From an uncultured Acidobacteriia bacterium (GTDB taxonomy: Bacteria > Acidobacteriota > Terriglobia > Bryobacterales > Bryobacteraceae), in contig CAITIX010000068.1 of assembly GCA_903892565.1 (NCBI GenBank), forward strand, positions 26,683-90,682: a stretch of DNA of 64,000 nt, given 5' to 3'. The translations under genes were made by a program, and so were the position numbers. Of this stretch, positions 9,462-18,482 are shown piece after piece (positions within the stretch are counted from its first letter, which is position 1; the number at the start of each line of letters is the position of its first letter). The notes below the pieces were generated by a model. It did no database searches. It had not been told where the DNA came from and saw only the letters and a program-made list of their open reading frames with translations.

Positions 9462-9477
9462 CGCCAGGTGTCTGGCG
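9462..9477. terminator. Hairpin filling the gap between convergent urtE and ureG
   Basis: CGCCAG at 9462-9467 pairs perfectly with CTGGCG at 9472-9477 around a GTGT loop. The hairpin occupies almost the entire 17-bp gap between two convergent stop codons. No T-run follows on either strand, so intrinsic termination is uncertain; it may instead protect 3' ends or block read-through. Confidence 0.4.
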
Positions 9478-9478
9478 C

Positions 9479-10216
9479 TCAGCGGGAATGATCGTGCGAA
9501 TGGCCGTCATGTGAATGGCCGTCGTGGGAATGCGAATGATCGTGAGCATGATCATGATCGTCCTCATCGTGGCTATGGCTGTGCGGGATAATCGGAGGCC
9601 TTCCGGACGCCGTCAAGCCCTTTGCCCGTTGTTCTTTCAACCATTCGATCACGCGATCCAGGCCTTCGCCCGTTTTCAGATTCGTAAACACAAAAGGCCG
9701 ATCGCCGCGCTGGCGGCGCGTATCGCGATCCATCACTTCGAGCGAAGCGCCGACGTAGGGGGCGAGATCAATCTTGTTGATGACGAGAAGTCCGCTGCGC
9801 CTGATCCCGGGGCCGCCCTTGCGCGGGATCTTGTCGCCGCCCGAGACGTCAATGACGTAGATGAACGCGTCCACGAGCTCTGGGCTGAAGGCCGCAGCCA
9901 GATTATCGCCGCCGCTTTCGACGAAAATCAGTTCCAGCCCTTTGTGCGCGGCTTCCAGTTCGTCGATGGCATCGAGGTTCATCGAAGCGTCTTCGCGGAT
10001 CGCGGCATGAGGACATCCTCCAGTTTCGACGCCCAGAACGCGATCCGCAGGAAGCGTTCCCTGGCGTAGTAGGAATTCGGCGTCTTCCTTCGTATAGATA
10101 TCGTTCGTGACCACGCACATATTCACCCCCGGCCACAAACGCTTGCTGAGTTGATCTAATAGTGCAGTTTTGCCGCATCCAACTGGACCTGCAATGCCGA
10201 CTCGATATGCTCTCAT
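9479..10216 (-). CDS. ureG: Urease accessory GTPase UreG with histidine-rich C-terminal tail
   Basis: UreG is the SIMIBI GTPase that delivers nickel to the urease active site together with UreF and UreD. The P-loop [14 protein letters not shown] is at residues 10-23, the nickel-binding CPH motif lies in [15 protein letters not shown], and [17 protein letters not shown] and [11 protein letters not shown] are present. At 245 residues it is about 40 longer than the usual 205. The excess is a C-terminal tail after PPIIP with 14 histidines alternating with Ser, Asp and Gly. His-rich extensions of UreG are usually N-terminal, and His-rich C-tails are typical of UreE. No ureE is found here, so the tail may replace its nickel-storage role (inference). 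GAGGAG precedes the ATG. Confidence 0.95.
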   Translation of the reverse strand: MRAYRVGIAGPVGCGKTALLDQLSKRLWPGVNMCVVTNDIYTKEDAEFLLRQGTLPADRVLGVETGGCPHAAIREDASMNLDAIDELEAAHKGLELIFVESGGDNLAAAFSPELVDAFIYVIDVSGGDKIPRKGGPGIRRSGLLVINKIDLAPYVGASLEVMDRDTRRQRGDRPFVFTNLKTGEGLDRVIEWLKEQRAKGLTASGRPPIIPHSHSHDEDDHDHAHDHSHSHDGHSHDGHSHDHSR

Positions 10217-10226
10217 GATGCTCTCC

Positions 10227-11939
10227 TCAAAACAAAAAATATCGCTGTGCCATGGGAAGAACGTGCGCTGGTTCGCACGTCAATAATTCTCCATCGGCTC
10301 GAACTTCATAGGTCTCCGGATCAACGTCAATCCTGGGCGTCGCCGAATTGTGGATCATGTCGCGCTTGCCAATCTTCCGGCATCCTCGCACAGCCACAGC
10401 TCGCTTGTGGAATTTTTCGGCGATGCCCGCAGCGAGCGACGCTTCGGAAACAAACGTTACGGCAGTGGCCGCGGTAGCGCCTCCAAAAGATCCGAACATG
10501 GGGCGATAGATTACGGGCTGCGGCGTCGGAATCGACGCGTTGGCATCGCCCATGACGCTCCAGGCGATGAAGCCGCCCTTGACGATCATTTCCGGTTTCA
10601 CGCCAAACATCGATGGCTTCCACAGCACCAGATCCGCGAGTTTGCCCGGCTCGATGGATCCCACTTCGTGCCCGATGCCATGCGTGATGGCCGGATTGAT
10701 GGTGTACTTCGCGACATAGCGCTTCACGCGAGCGTTGTCATTGCGAGAGGAATCCTCGGGAAGCGCGCCCCGCTGCGTTTTCATTTTGTGAGCGGTTTGC
10801 CAGGTGCGCGTCACCACTTCGCCGATGCGGCCCATGGCCTGCGAATCGCTCGAGATCATACTGAAGACGCCCAGGTCGTGGAGGATGTCTTCTGCCGCGA
10901 TCGTCTCGGGACGAATGCGGCTCTCGGCGAACGCAACGTCTTCGGGAACCAGAGGATTCAGGTGATGGCACACCATCAACATGTCGAGATGCTCGGCAAT
11001 CGTGTTCACGGTGTAAGGCCGCGTCGGGTTCGTCGACGATGGCAAAACATGTGGCAGCGCGGCAATGCGAATGATATCGGGAGCGTGACCGCCTCCGGCG
11101 CCTTCCGTGTGATAGGTATGAATGGCTCGGCCGGCGATGGCGGCAATTGTGTCTTCCACGAATCCGGCTTCGTTGATCGTGTCGGTGTGGATCGCCACCT
11201 GGACGTCCAGGTCTTCGGCCACACGCAGGCACGTGTCGATGGCAGCGGGCGTTGTGCCCCAATCCTCGTGCAGCTTTAATCCACAGGCTCCGGCTCGCAC
11301 CTGTTCGATGAGAGGTTCGGCGGTGCTGGCATTTCCTTTGCCCAGAAATCCGAAGTTCATGGGCCATGCGTCGGCCGCTTCCAGCATGCGCGCCATGTTC
11401 CAGGCGCCGGGAGTGCAAGTGGTAGCCGCGGTCCCCGTCGCGGGTCCCGTGCCGCCGCCGATCATCGTCGTGATGCCATTGGAGAGAGCTTCGAAAATCT
11501 GCTGCGGAGAGATGAAGTGGATGTGGCTGTCGATGCCGCCCGCCGTCACGATCATGTTCTCTCCGGCGATGACTTCGGTGGACGCACCAACCACGAGTTC
11601 AGGATCCACGCCCTGCATCGTGTCAGGGTTCCCCGCCTTACCGACCTTCACGATTCGTCCTTCGCGGATGCCGATATCGGCCTTCACGATGCCCCAGTGA
11701 TCGATGATCAGCGCGTTGGTGATGACCAGATCCAACGCACCTTGGGCGCGTGTAGCTCGGGCGCTCTGCCCCATGCCGTCGCGGATGACCTTGCCGCCCC
11801 CAAACGTGATCTCGTCGCCATAAGAGGTGAAATCTTTTTCGACTTCAATGACCAGTTCAGTGTCGGCCAGCCGCACGCGATCGCCCTTGGTGGGACCGTA
11901 CAGATCCGCATAGGTTCGTCTTTCAATGCTCAGGCTCAT
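10227..11939 (-). CDS. ureC: Urease alpha subunit
   Basis: UreC, 570 residues, is the catalytic subunit that hydrolyses urea to ammonia and carbamate at a dinickel centre. The nickel-binding HxH is in [14 protein letters not shown], the carbamylated lysine in GLKLHEDWG, further ligands in [11 protein letters not shown] and [14 protein letters not shown], the flap histidine in [14 protein letters not shown], and the aspartate in [10 protein letters not shown]. Length and all active-site residues are normal. Its ATG overlaps the ureB stop by 4 bp. Confidence 0.98.
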   Translation of the reverse strand: MSLSIERRTYADLYGPTKGDRVRLADTELVIEVEKDFTSYGDEITFGGGKVIRDGMGQSARATRAQGALDLVITNALIIDHWGIVKADIGIREGRIVKVGKAGNPDTMQGVDPELVVGASTEVIAGENMIVTAGGIDSHIHFISPQQIFEALSNGITTMIGGGTGPATGTAATTCTPGAWNMARMLEAADAWPMNFGFLGKGNASTAEPLIEQVRAGACGLKLHEDWGTTPAAIDTCLRVAEDLDVQVAIHTDTINEAGFVEDTIAAIAGRAIHTYHTEGAGGGHAPDIIRIAALPHVLPSSTNPTRPYTVNTIAEHLDMLMVCHHLNPLVPEDVAFAESRIRPETIAAEDILHDLGVFSMISSDSQAMGRIGEVVTRTWQTAHKMKTQRGALPEDSSRNDNARVKRYVAKYTINPAITHGIGHEVGSIEPGKLADLVLWKPSMFGVKPEMIVKGGFIAWSVMGDANASIPTPQPVIYRPMFGSFGGATAATAVTFVSEASLAAGIAEKFHKRAVAVRGCRKIGKRDMIHNSATPRIDVDPETYEVRADGELLTCEPAHVLPMAQRYFLF

Positions 11940-12238
11940 TTGTTTCCCTTGCCTTGGTGCCCCAGCACGACGCGCTCACCCGCGAATTCCACCAAGTGAA
12001 CTTCCTTTTCTTCGCCCGGCTCAAACCTCACCGAAGTTCCCGCGGGGATGTTTAGGCGCATGCCGCGCGCGGCTTCTCGATTAAATGCGAGCGCGTTGTT
12101 GACTTCGTAAAAGTGATAGTGGCTGCCCACCTGCACCGGACGATCGCCCGTCTGCCGCACGACCAGCTTTACGGTCTTGCGCCCGACGTTTGCGGCGATG
12201 GGGGCGGACTCAAGGAAATATTCTCCGGGCTTCATCAT
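11936..12238 (-). CDS. ureB: Urease beta subunit
   Basis: UreB is a small structural subunit with the hallmark segments [29 protein letters not shown] and [20 protein letters not shown]. The ATG at 12238 (100 residues) is preferred over an in-frame start at 12262, because GAGG lies 7-10 bases upstream of it and the longer form would overlap ureA by 17 bp. It forms the (UreABC)3 heterooligomer with UreA and UreC. Confidence 0.95.
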   Translation of the reverse strand: MMKPGEYFLESAPIAANVGRKTVKLVVRQTGDRPVQVGSHYHFYEVNNALAFNREAARGMRLNIPAGTSVRFEPGEEKEVHLVEFAGERVVLGHQGKGNK

Positions 12239-12245
12239 CGTGGCC

Positions 12246-12548
12246 TCACTGAATGGGATCATGTACGGTCACAAGCTTTGTGCCGTCTGGAAAGGTAGCT
12301 TCCACTTGGACTTCGTGGATCATACTGGCGATGCCGTCCATCACATCTTCGGCGTTCAATACCGTGGCGCCCAAGGTCATGATTTCGGCGACGGTCTTGC
12401 CGTCCCTGGCCCATTCCAGGATTTCGGCGGTGATGATCGCCACGGCTTCCGGATAGTTCAGCTTCAGGCCCCGCGCCCGCCGTCGCCGGGCGACATCTGC
12501 GGCGACGTAAATCATCAGACGCTCCTGCTCTCGAAGTGTCAGATGCAT
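12246..12548 (-). CDS. ureA: Urease gamma subunit
   Basis: UreA, 100 residues, begins [14 protein letters not shown] and contains [21 protein letters not shown] and [23 protein letters not shown], all strongly conserved in the gamma subunit. An AGGAGG-like site precedes the ATG. It follows ureD by 34 bp and is followed closely by ureB. Confidence 0.97.
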   Translation of the reverse strand: MHLTLREQERLMIYVAADVARRRRARGLKLNYPEAVAIITAEILEWARDGKTVAEIMTLGATVLNAEDVMDGIASMIHEVQVEATFPDGTKLVTVHDPIQ

Positions 12549-12582
12549 CGTTCCTCCTCGTAACTACGTAATGCAGCATCCA

Positions 12583-13467
12583 TCAGTAAATCTTTCTCGG
12601 CGGGACGGCGACTTCCCCAATGACAGCGAGCCGCGCGGCGTTCCAGAATTCGATCAGCGCTTGGTGGAGAAAACATCCAGTCATGCTCAAGCCGCGCACC
12701 ACTAGTCCATCGGATGTGAGCGTGCTCACACCCCACACGGATTGCCCTGGACGCGTTCGCTTTTGGGCGATCTCCGTCAATCGCTCTTCGAGAGCCCGCC
12801 ACAGTGCGGGAGACCGTCCCTCCTGCGCGATGCATAGGTTCGCAACGTGCGTGTACGTAAACATCCGCACGGCTGCTGCCAGATCCTTCCCCTTGGGCTC
12901 CAGAACGAAGTCCTCGCGCAGGATCTGCCGCGGCCCGGCATAGACTTGCGTTTTCAGACGCAGCCGCTCGAACGCGAAACGCTCGCCCGCGGCCAGCCTT
13001 CCAGGTGCAAGAACCTCCCACCAAAACAGAGTCGCGCCGCGGCCCAAGCGAATTTCGGTGCTCTGCCTGTGGCGCGATCCGGCATACGGGATCACCGTAT
13101 CGGGAAGATATTCCAGCAGAGCGCCGTCGCCCACCGCGAATCGAGAAATTTGTTCGGAGTCTTCGGCTCCCGCGCGATGACGATACAGGCGAGTGGCTCC
13201 CGTGGTGGTAATCTGCGCCGCGGCTCCCTCTTCGACTTCCACTAGCAACTCCAATCGATCGCCCGCCAGCACGCCACCCGAAACGTTGTGCAAATGGACC
13301 AGCTTGCCCGCATGGGGAAGATCGAACGCGCGCACAACCTTCCACGGAGGGTCCTGCCGCCGCACGCGAAATCGTTCTCGTTGGAAGCATAGGTTCAGCT
13401 GATGAACAGACGCGTCTCGATCGACTGGTGGCGCATCGACGCCAACTCCAGGAATGGACTGAAGCAC
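12583..13467 (-). CDS. ureD: Urease accessory protein UreD
   Basis: UreD (UreH) is the scaffold that recruits UreF and UreG to apo-urease. Visible family signatures are LHNVSGGVLAGDRLELLVEV, ATRLYRH, LEYLPDTVIPYAGSR and FWWEVLAPGR. I place the start at the GTG at 13467, because GGAGGAGG lies at 13472-13479 with proper spacing; this gives 294 residues. An ATG at 13494 is in frame but would place the ribosome site inside the gene. Either way the 5' end overlaps the end of ureF, by 73 bp with the chosen start, since the UreF C-terminus SMRHQSIETRLF is also genuine. Confidence 0.92.
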   Translation of the reverse strand: MLQSIPGVGVDAPPVDRDASVHQLNLCFQRERFRVRRQDPPWKVVRAFDLPHAGKLVHLHNVSGGVLAGDRLELLVEVEEGAAAQITTTGATRLYRHRAGAEDSEQISRFAVGDGALLEYLPDTVIPYAGSRHRQSTEIRLGRGATLFWWEVLAPGRLAAGERFAFERLRLKTQVYAGPRQILREDFVLEPKGKDLAAAVRMFTYTHVANLCIAQEGRSPALWRALEERLTEIAQKRTRPGQSVWGVSTLTSDGLVVRGLSMTGCFLHQALIEFWNAARLAVIGEVAVPPRKIY

Positions 13468-14057
13468 GAAACCTCCTCCGATAGAGATGCGCAAACAATC
13501 GCGGGTTTAAGATTCCACATGATCCGGCTTGCGGCCACCTGCCCTAGCGGCATCAGGCGCTGACAGCAGGAAACTAATCCGGTGATCGATTGATTCAAGT
13601 ATGCAAGGGCCACAGCGTCAATAGGGATGCCAAACGCGGCGCCCGCGGCGCCAAACGCAATGCAGTAATGTAAATTGTTTTCGAGAAACGGTTGCTCCAC
13701 CATCGCGTTTACCAGTTCGGCGAAGCGGCGTCCCAGCTTGAGGCTGGCGTCGCGAGAGTCGCGTGCAAGTTTGCGGGCGCTCATTTCGTCGCTCAGCGCT
13801 TTCAGGTGCAAGCTGTGCCAAGCCTTGCGGACGAAGGCGGCATCGAGTGCTCCGACCTCCTCCAAATAGGCGAGAAGGAACGTCTCAATATCAGGAGGCG
13901 TCAGGACTCGTTCTTCGGCCAAAGTCTCCAACCCGAAGGAGTGTGACGCGCTGCCGATGGGGAGCGCCGAATCGGCCAATTGCAGCAGGCGCAGAAGCCC
14001 GATTTCTCCCATGTGCATCGTGCGGGAGCCCGCGATTTGCGCTGGAGCTTTGGACAT
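13395..14057 (-). CDS. ureF: Urease accessory protein UreF
   Basis: UreF activates UreG and controls nickel delivery. The motif LQLADSALPIGSASHSFGLE (split from GLLRL) at about residues 22-41 is diagnostic, and the C-terminus SMRHQSIETRLFIS matches the SARHExQxSRLF ending of the family. The ATG at 14057 gives 220 residues, the usual length; an AAAGGAG site lies 13 bases upstream, a longer spacing than ideal. It is the first gene of ureFDABCG, an unusual order with accessory genes at both ends and no ureE. Confidence 0.9.
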   Translation of the reverse strand: MSKAPAQIAGSRTMHMGEIGLLRLLQLADSALPIGSASHSFGLETLAEERVLTPPDIETFLLAYLEEVGALDAAFVRKAWHSLHLKALSDEMSARKLARDSRDASLKLGRRFAELVNAMVEQPFLENNLHYCIAFGAAGAAFGIPIDAVALAYLNQSITGLVSCCQRLMPLGQVAASRIMWNLKPAIVCASLSEEVSCFSPFLELASMRHQSIETRLFIS

Positions 14058-14202
14058 CGTGTTGTTGTCACTCCTTTCACGTCGGCAACACAGGTGATTC
14101 TGAATGGCGACGGAGTGCAAGACGCGACGGGGCGGTGAAACAGCATGGCGGGATCGTTGCAGCGATCCTAGCGAGGCATGCCTAAGGAACTAGCTTATCA
14201 TT

Positions 14203-14234
14203 CTGATAGACCCGCGACCTGATAGACCCGCGAC
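14203..14234. repeat. Perfect 16-bp tandem repeat upstream of ureF and tadV
   Basis: CTGATAGACCCGCGAC occurs twice in tandem at 14203-14218 and 14219-14234. It lies in the divergent promoter region between ureF (146 bp away) and tadV (90 bp away). It could be a pair of regulator sites or a simple duplication; the sequence alone does not decide. Confidence 0.7.
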
Positions 14235-14323
14235 GATGGCAAAATCGTCGTCCACGCTCGCTCCGCCGCGCTATACTCACGACTGGCACGGGGCCCTGGA
14301 GTAATAACGAGCCCTGCGAGCGC

Positions 14324-14869
14324 ATGAGCAATCCCCCAGCTGTCATACAGGCTTTCCTCCTTCTGCTGGTCTTCGCCGCCGCAGCCTGGGACATCCGTTT
14401 CCGGCGAATTCCAAATTGGCTAAGTTTGGCCGGGGTACTGTTGGGGATCGGTCTGAACAGTTTTCTTTATGAAGTTCACGGGCTGGAAACGTCGCTCAAA
14501 GGCATGGGAATCGCCCTACTCATTTACCTCCCTTTGTATTTTCTCCGCGGCATCGGAGCCGGCGACGTCAAACTCATGACGGCCGTCGGAGCAATGGTAG
14601 GAGCGCAGAACTGGCTGGTCATCTTCATCCTGACATCCGTGTTTGGAGCATTCGCCGCGCTGGTAGTGATCGCCCGCAGGGGACTTGTTCGCCGGACGTT
14701 CCACAACATCCTGCTCATCTTTACGAGTCTGAGCGCCCGCCAAGCGCCGTACCGGCAAAGTCCCGAATTAGACGTGCGAAGTAATCAGGGAACACGGCTG
14801 CCCCATGCAGTGGCGATCGCCTGTGGCTCGCTCGGCTTTCTGGTCGCGGCAGCGCGCGCCGCAAAATGA
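14324..14869 (+). CDS. tadV: Prepilin peptidase TadV/CpaA (A24 aspartic peptidase)
   Basis: The 181-residue inner-membrane protein has about five hydrophobic helices and the two aspartates expected of type IV prepilin peptidases: one in AAWDIRFRRIPNWLS at residue 23 and one in the GxGD motif GIGAGDVKLM at about residue 84. It lacks the zinc and methylase domain of PilD, as is normal for TadV. It would cleave the leader of the Flp pilin and the TadE/TadG pseudopilins encoded on the opposite strand. The C-terminal segment of about 30 residues beyond the last core helix is variable in the family. Confidence 0.9.
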   Translation: MSNPPAVIQAFLLLLVFAAAAWDIRFRRIPNWLSLAGVLLGIGLNSFLYEVHGLETSLKGMGIALLIYLPLYFLRGIGAGDVKLMTAVGAMVGAQNWLVIFILTSVFGAFAALVVIARRGLVRRTFHNILLIFTSLSARQAPYRQSPELDVRSNQGTRLPHAVAIACGSLGFLVAAARAAK

Positions 14870-15088
14870 AAGCCGACACAGCACAAGCTGTTCCCGTTCT
14901 TGTTACACTACTCCAAGCGCGAGACAGAGTTGCTGCTCGCGAAAAAAGTAATCCGTGGACATTCTTTTCTGTACGAATAAATCGGGACTTCGGCGTCATT
15001 CAATAGAGCTCGGGCCTGACAGGAAACACGTGTTTCGGGCTAGAGCGCGCTAAAGAAACGACTGAGATCAAGAAAGCAGGAGGCGAAC

Positions 15089-15205
15089 ATGGACTCGCAA
15101 CAGATTCTCCAAGTGGGGTGTGCGGTCTTTTCGGTGTTGTGCGTGGTGGTTGTTATCATGAGGCGCAACGCGAAAAAGAAGAAGGACACGTCTGACGACT
15201 TTTAA
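15089..15205 (+). CDS. 38-residue single-span membrane peptide
   Basis: A perfect AGGAGG (15078-15083) lies 5 bases before an ATG that opens a 38-codon frame ending in TAA. The product has a short polar N-terminus (MDSQQILQ), a hydrophobic span of about 16 residues rich in valine with two cysteines, and a charged tail of RRNAKKKKD and TSDDF. The topology rule predicts a cytoplasmic C-terminus. I do not recognise a family. It lies between tadV and the end of tadC, so a small accessory factor of the pilus is possible. The ribosome site is among the best in the window, which is the main reason to believe it is translated. Confidence 0.6.
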   Translation: MDSQQILQVGCAVFSVLCVVVVIMRRNAKKKKDTSDDF

Positions 15206-15239
15206 CGCTGGTGTCTTCTGATGCCCGCTCCGCGCCGAT

Positions 15240-16172
15240 CTAGTGGGGCGCGCCGATGCCTCCGCGAAGCCCCGAAAGCACGCTAAGCAGGCCCGGAACC
15301 AGCGTGATCACGAAGAGCGCCGGCAGGATAAAGAGCACGATCGGGAAAAGCATCTTGATGCCGGCCTTTGCCACGGTGGCTTCGGCGCGCAAGCGGCGGC
15401 GCATGCGCAGGGAATCGGCATAGACGGTCAACGCCTGGGACAGACTGGTGCCGAAACGCTCGCTCTGGATGATCATCGCAGACAGCGACTTGATATCCTC
15501 AATCCCCGTGCGCCGAACCAGTTGCGAAAACGCTTTGGCGCGCTCCTGCCCGGCTTTCACCTGCATCACTACCGTGGCGAACTCGGCCGACAGTTCTGGA
15601 TAGATAAATTTCATCTCTTCGCTCACGCGCAGCATAGCTTGGTCGAGCGAAAGCCCGGTCCCGAGGACGATGCCCAGCAAGTCCACCGAATCCGGCAACG
15701 CGTCCTGCAGTTTCTGGCGATACCGACGCACCATCCGATGCAGCACTTGTTGCGGCAGCAGCCAGCCGAGGATCAGAGCCGCCACGATGCCCGTAAACTT
15801 CGACACGAATTCGTTGTTCCACTGCAGGTACAGCATCCCGGCGACAAGCGCGAGCAAGAACATCACTTGAAAGAGACAGTAAACTACCAGCGCTTGCTTC
15901 CGGCGGACGCCGGCATGGGCCAACTCCTTCTCTGTCTCTTTGAGCCAGTCCTCGCCGCCCGGTATCAGACTGATCATGTACAGCGCATTGTTGAGAATGC
16001 CACCGCCGCGCCGCCGCGACACGCCGGTAACAGCCGCCCCGGTGAGAGCCTGCAACTCCTCCAGACGATCCTGCAGCGGATCTTCCTGATCGCGAAACAA
16101 CTCGACGCCAGACCAGAGGAGGGCCGACAGGGTCGTCGCCGCAAGCACGAAAAAGAGAAGGAGAACGAGCAT
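15240..16172 (-). CDS. tadC: Tad pilus inner-membrane platform protein TadC
   Basis: The 310-residue protein belongs to the type II secretion F (GspF/TadC) family: an N-terminal membrane helix, a pair of helices near 95-135 and a C-terminal pair near 265-305 around a cytoplasmic T2SSF domain. The segment DALPDSVDLLGIVLGTGLSLDQ at about 152-173 and the stretch LSAMIIQSERFGTSLSQAL are typical. Its ATG shares one base with the stop of tadB. It is the last gene of the leftward tad operon. It forms the platform with TadB that is moved by the TadA ATPase. Confidence 0.92.
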   Translation of the reverse strand: MLVLLLFFVLAATTLSALLWSGVELFRDQEDPLQDRLEELQALTGAAVTGVSRRRGGGILNNALYMISLIPGGEDWLKETEKELAHAGVRRKQALVVYCLFQVMFLLALVAGMLYLQWNNEFVSKFTGIVAALILGWLLPQQVLHRMVRRYRQKLQDALPDSVDLLGIVLGTGLSLDQAMLRVSEEMKFIYPELSAEFATVVMQVKAGQERAKAFSQLVRRTGIEDIKSLSAMIIQSERFGTSLSQALTVYADSLRMRRRLRAEATVAKAGIKMLFPIVLFILPALFVITLVPGLLSVLSGLRGGIGAPH

Positions 16173-17140
16173 CAGAGTTTTGGACTCGCAATCTTGCGGA
16201 TCACCAGGATGCCGATGATCTCGGAAACGATGGCGTACGTCAGGAACATCTGACCCACCTCATCGGTATAGAGAAGCCGGATGTATTCGGGCTTCAGAAC
16301 CCAGAATCCCAGCCCGACCACGACCGGCAGCGCGCATAACAAGCCCGCCGAAAATCGTTGTTGCGCGGTGTGAGCTTTCATCTTGGCGGCCAGGTTCAAG
16401 CGCTCGCGTACCAGCAGCGCCAGGTTTTCGAGCACGTCTACCATGTTCGCGCCGGTTTGCCGCTGCAGGATCAGTCCCGTGATGAAGAACTTTAAGTCGA
16501 TCAACGGCACGCGCTTGCCCAGACCATGAAGCGCCTGCTCCGTCGGCGCTCCTAGCGCCAACTCCTCCACCACTTTCTTGAACTCCATGCGAACCGGATC
16601 AAACGTCTCCTGGCCGATGGCTTCCAGACCGGCGTGGATGTTGTGCCCGGCCTTCATCGAGCGGTTGAAAAGATCGATGGCGTCGGGCAGGCTTTCCTCA
16701 AACTTGCGCAGCCGCCGTTCCCTGGTCCGCATGATGTAAATCACCGGCAGGGCTGCCAGCGCCAGCGCGATTCCAACGCGCAAGATGAAAAGGTCGAGGC
16801 CGACGAACCCGAGCACAACGTAGGTCAGCACGGCGGTCACCACGGAGACGGCTAAAACGTCGGGAGCGCGGTACTTGAGATTGGCTTGATCGATTTGTTC
16901 CTGCAGCCGCCGCAAAAGCCCCACCCAGGCCACGAAGCTCCCTAGCCCGGCGAACCGTTCGCTTTCTTCCCGCCGCACCAGATCGCTCGATTTGCGGGCG
17001 GCCGTGCCGCTCGAGACGCGCAGTTCCCGCAAGCGGCGAGCCAGAATATCCTCGGCGTGCTGCTGCGGGACGCTCCACACGTAGTAAGCGGCCACCGCCA
17101 TGGCTCCGGAGAAAATCAGAAAGGCGACAAACAGAAACAC
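16172..17140 (-). CDS. tadB: Tad pilus inner-membrane platform protein TadB
   Basis: The 322-residue protein is a second T2SSF-family platform subunit. It has an N-terminal helix, then paired helices near 105-150, the signature ESLPDAIDLFNRSMKAGHNI at about 169-188, the FFITGLILQRQTGANMVDVLENLA stretch (two parts) near 230-253, and C-terminal helices. It starts 4 bp after the end of tadA and is translationally coupled to tadC. TadB and TadC anchor the pilus assembly machine. Confidence 0.92.
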   Translation of the reverse strand: MFLFVAFLIFSGAMAVAAYYVWSVPQQHAEDILARRLRELRVSSGTAARKSSDLVRREESERFAGLGSFVAWVGLLRRLQEQIDQANLKYRAPDVLAVSVVTAVLTYVVLGFVGLDLFILRVGIALALAALPVIYIMRTRERRLRKFEESLPDAIDLFNRSMKAGHNIHAGLEAIGQETFDPVRMEFKKVVEELALGAPTEQALHGLGKRVPLIDLKFFITGLILQRQTGANMVDVLENLALLVRERLNLAAKMKAHTAQQRFSAGLLCALPVVVGLGFWVLKPEYIRLLYTDEVGQMFLTYAIVSEIIGILVIRKIASPKL

Positions 17141-17144
17141 GGGA

Positions 17145-18458
17145 TCAGCGCTCCTTCAATTCCTGTTCTTCGGTGAATATCGAGTTGGGCAGGTGAATCC
17201 CAAAAGACTTGAGACGATCCAGAAAATGCGGCCGCACTCCCGTGGCCGCAAACTTTCCGAGAATTTGCCCGCGCGAGCCCACGCCAGTGCGTTTCAAAAC
17301 GAAGATTTCCTGCAGCGTGATATTTTCATCCTCCACGCCGAGCACTTCACTGATGGCGGTAAGTCTGCGGGATCCATCCGGCAGGCGCGCGCAATGGATC
17401 ACCAGTTGGATCGCCGACGCCAGCATCTGCCGGACGACACTGTCCGGAACACTTTGACTAGCCATCATGACCAGTGTTTCGAGCCGTGAGAACGCGTCGC
17501 GGGTGGAATTGGCGTGCAGGGTCGTCATGGACCCGTCGTGACCCGTGTTCATCGCCTGCATCATGTCGAACGCCTCAGGGCCGCGGCACTCGCCGAGGAT
17601 GATGCGGTCCGGGCGCATACGTAACGCGTTGATGACCAGGTCGCGCTGGCTGACCGCACCGGCGCCTTCAATGTTGATCGGGCGTGTCTCCAGCCGCACC
17701 ACATGCGGCTGCTGCAAGTGCAGTTCGGCGGTATCTTCGATGGTAACGGTCCGTTCTTCCTCCGGGATGAAGCGCGACAGCGTATTCAGCAGCGTCGTCT
17801 TTCCCGCGCCCGTGCCGCCGGCGATGACGATATTGAGCCGGGCTTCGACACAGCCCGCTAGAAAATCCAGCATCCCGGAAGTGAGGGCATCGTTCTTCAT
17901 CAAATCCGATGGCGCAAGCAGCTTATTGCTGAAGCGCCGGATGGCCATCACGGGACCGGTGAGAGACAGCGGCGGAATCACGGCGCACACACGAGAGCCG
18001 TCGTCCAACCGCGAGTCAACAATCGGCGAGGAATCGTCGATGCGGCGCCCGGTGTTGGAAACGATGCGGTCGATGATCATGCGCAAGTGCGACTGATCCT
18101 TGAAGCGCACGTTGGTTTCGAGCAGTTTGCCGCCACGCTCGATGTAGACGTTATCGAAGCCGTTTACCAGGATGTCGCTGATCGAGGGATCCTTCAGCAG
18201 CGGCTCCAGCGGACCCAGCCCGAAGACTTCGTCCAGCACCTCCTCCACCAGTCGCTTGCGTTCGGGGACGGTAATGGGAAGCCGATCATCGGCGATCAGG
18301 TCCTCCACGATGTCGCCGATCTGCTCGCGCGTTCCCTCGCGGGTCATCGCTTTGAGCTGATCCGGCGAGAGCGAATTGAGCAGTTTCAAGTGGATCTGCG
18401 AACGGATCCCGAACCATCGATCATTGCCGCCGGGACGTGGAATCGTTTGTGACGCCAT
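17145..18458 (-). CDS. tadA: Tad pilus assembly ATPase TadA/CpaF
   Basis: The 437-residue hexameric secretion ATPase of the CpaF class has Walker A IAGGTGAGKTTLLNTLSRF near residue 215, an Asp box IEDTAELHLQQPHVVRLE, a Walker B region RPDRIILGECRGPEAFDMM and a His box MTTLHANSTRDAFSRLE. The N-terminal all-alpha region includes EVLDEVFGLGPLEPLL and ISDILVNGFDNVYIERGG. It energises polymerisation of Flp pilin. A close paralogue lies outside the operon at 38208-39530. Confidence 0.95.
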   Translation of the reverse strand: MASQTIPRPGGNDRWFGIRSQIHLKLLNSLSPDQLKAMTREGTREQIGDIVEDLIADDRLPITVPERKRLVEEVLDEVFGLGPLEPLLKDPSISDILVNGFDNVYIERGGKLLETNVRFKDQSHLRMIIDRIVSNTGRRIDDSSPIVDSRLDDGSRVCAVIPPLSLTGPVMAIRRFSNKLLAPSDLMKNDALTSGMLDFLAGCVEARLNIVIAGGTGAGKTTLLNTLSRFIPEEERTVTIEDTAELHLQQPHVVRLETRPINIEGAGAVSQRDLVINALRMRPDRIILGECRGPEAFDMMQAMNTGHDGSMTTLHANSTRDAFSRLETLVMMASQSVPDSVVRQMLASAIQLVIHCARLPDGSRRLTAISEVLGVEDENITLQEIFVLKRTGVGSRGQILGKFAATGVRPHFLDRLKSFGIHLPNSIFTEEQELKER

Positions 18459-18482
18459 GGATTTCTATTCGAGCAACCTTCC

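Noticed and set aside
12539..13498. Minus-strand 319-codon frame over ureD in another frame
   Set aside because: It is a same-strand shadow rich in Arg and Ser; UreD homology is in the other frame.
15243..16253. Long open frame on the plus strand across tadC
   Set aside because: It is antisense to a clear tadC. The product is His/Gln/Arg-rich without family features, as expected from GC-rich third positions.
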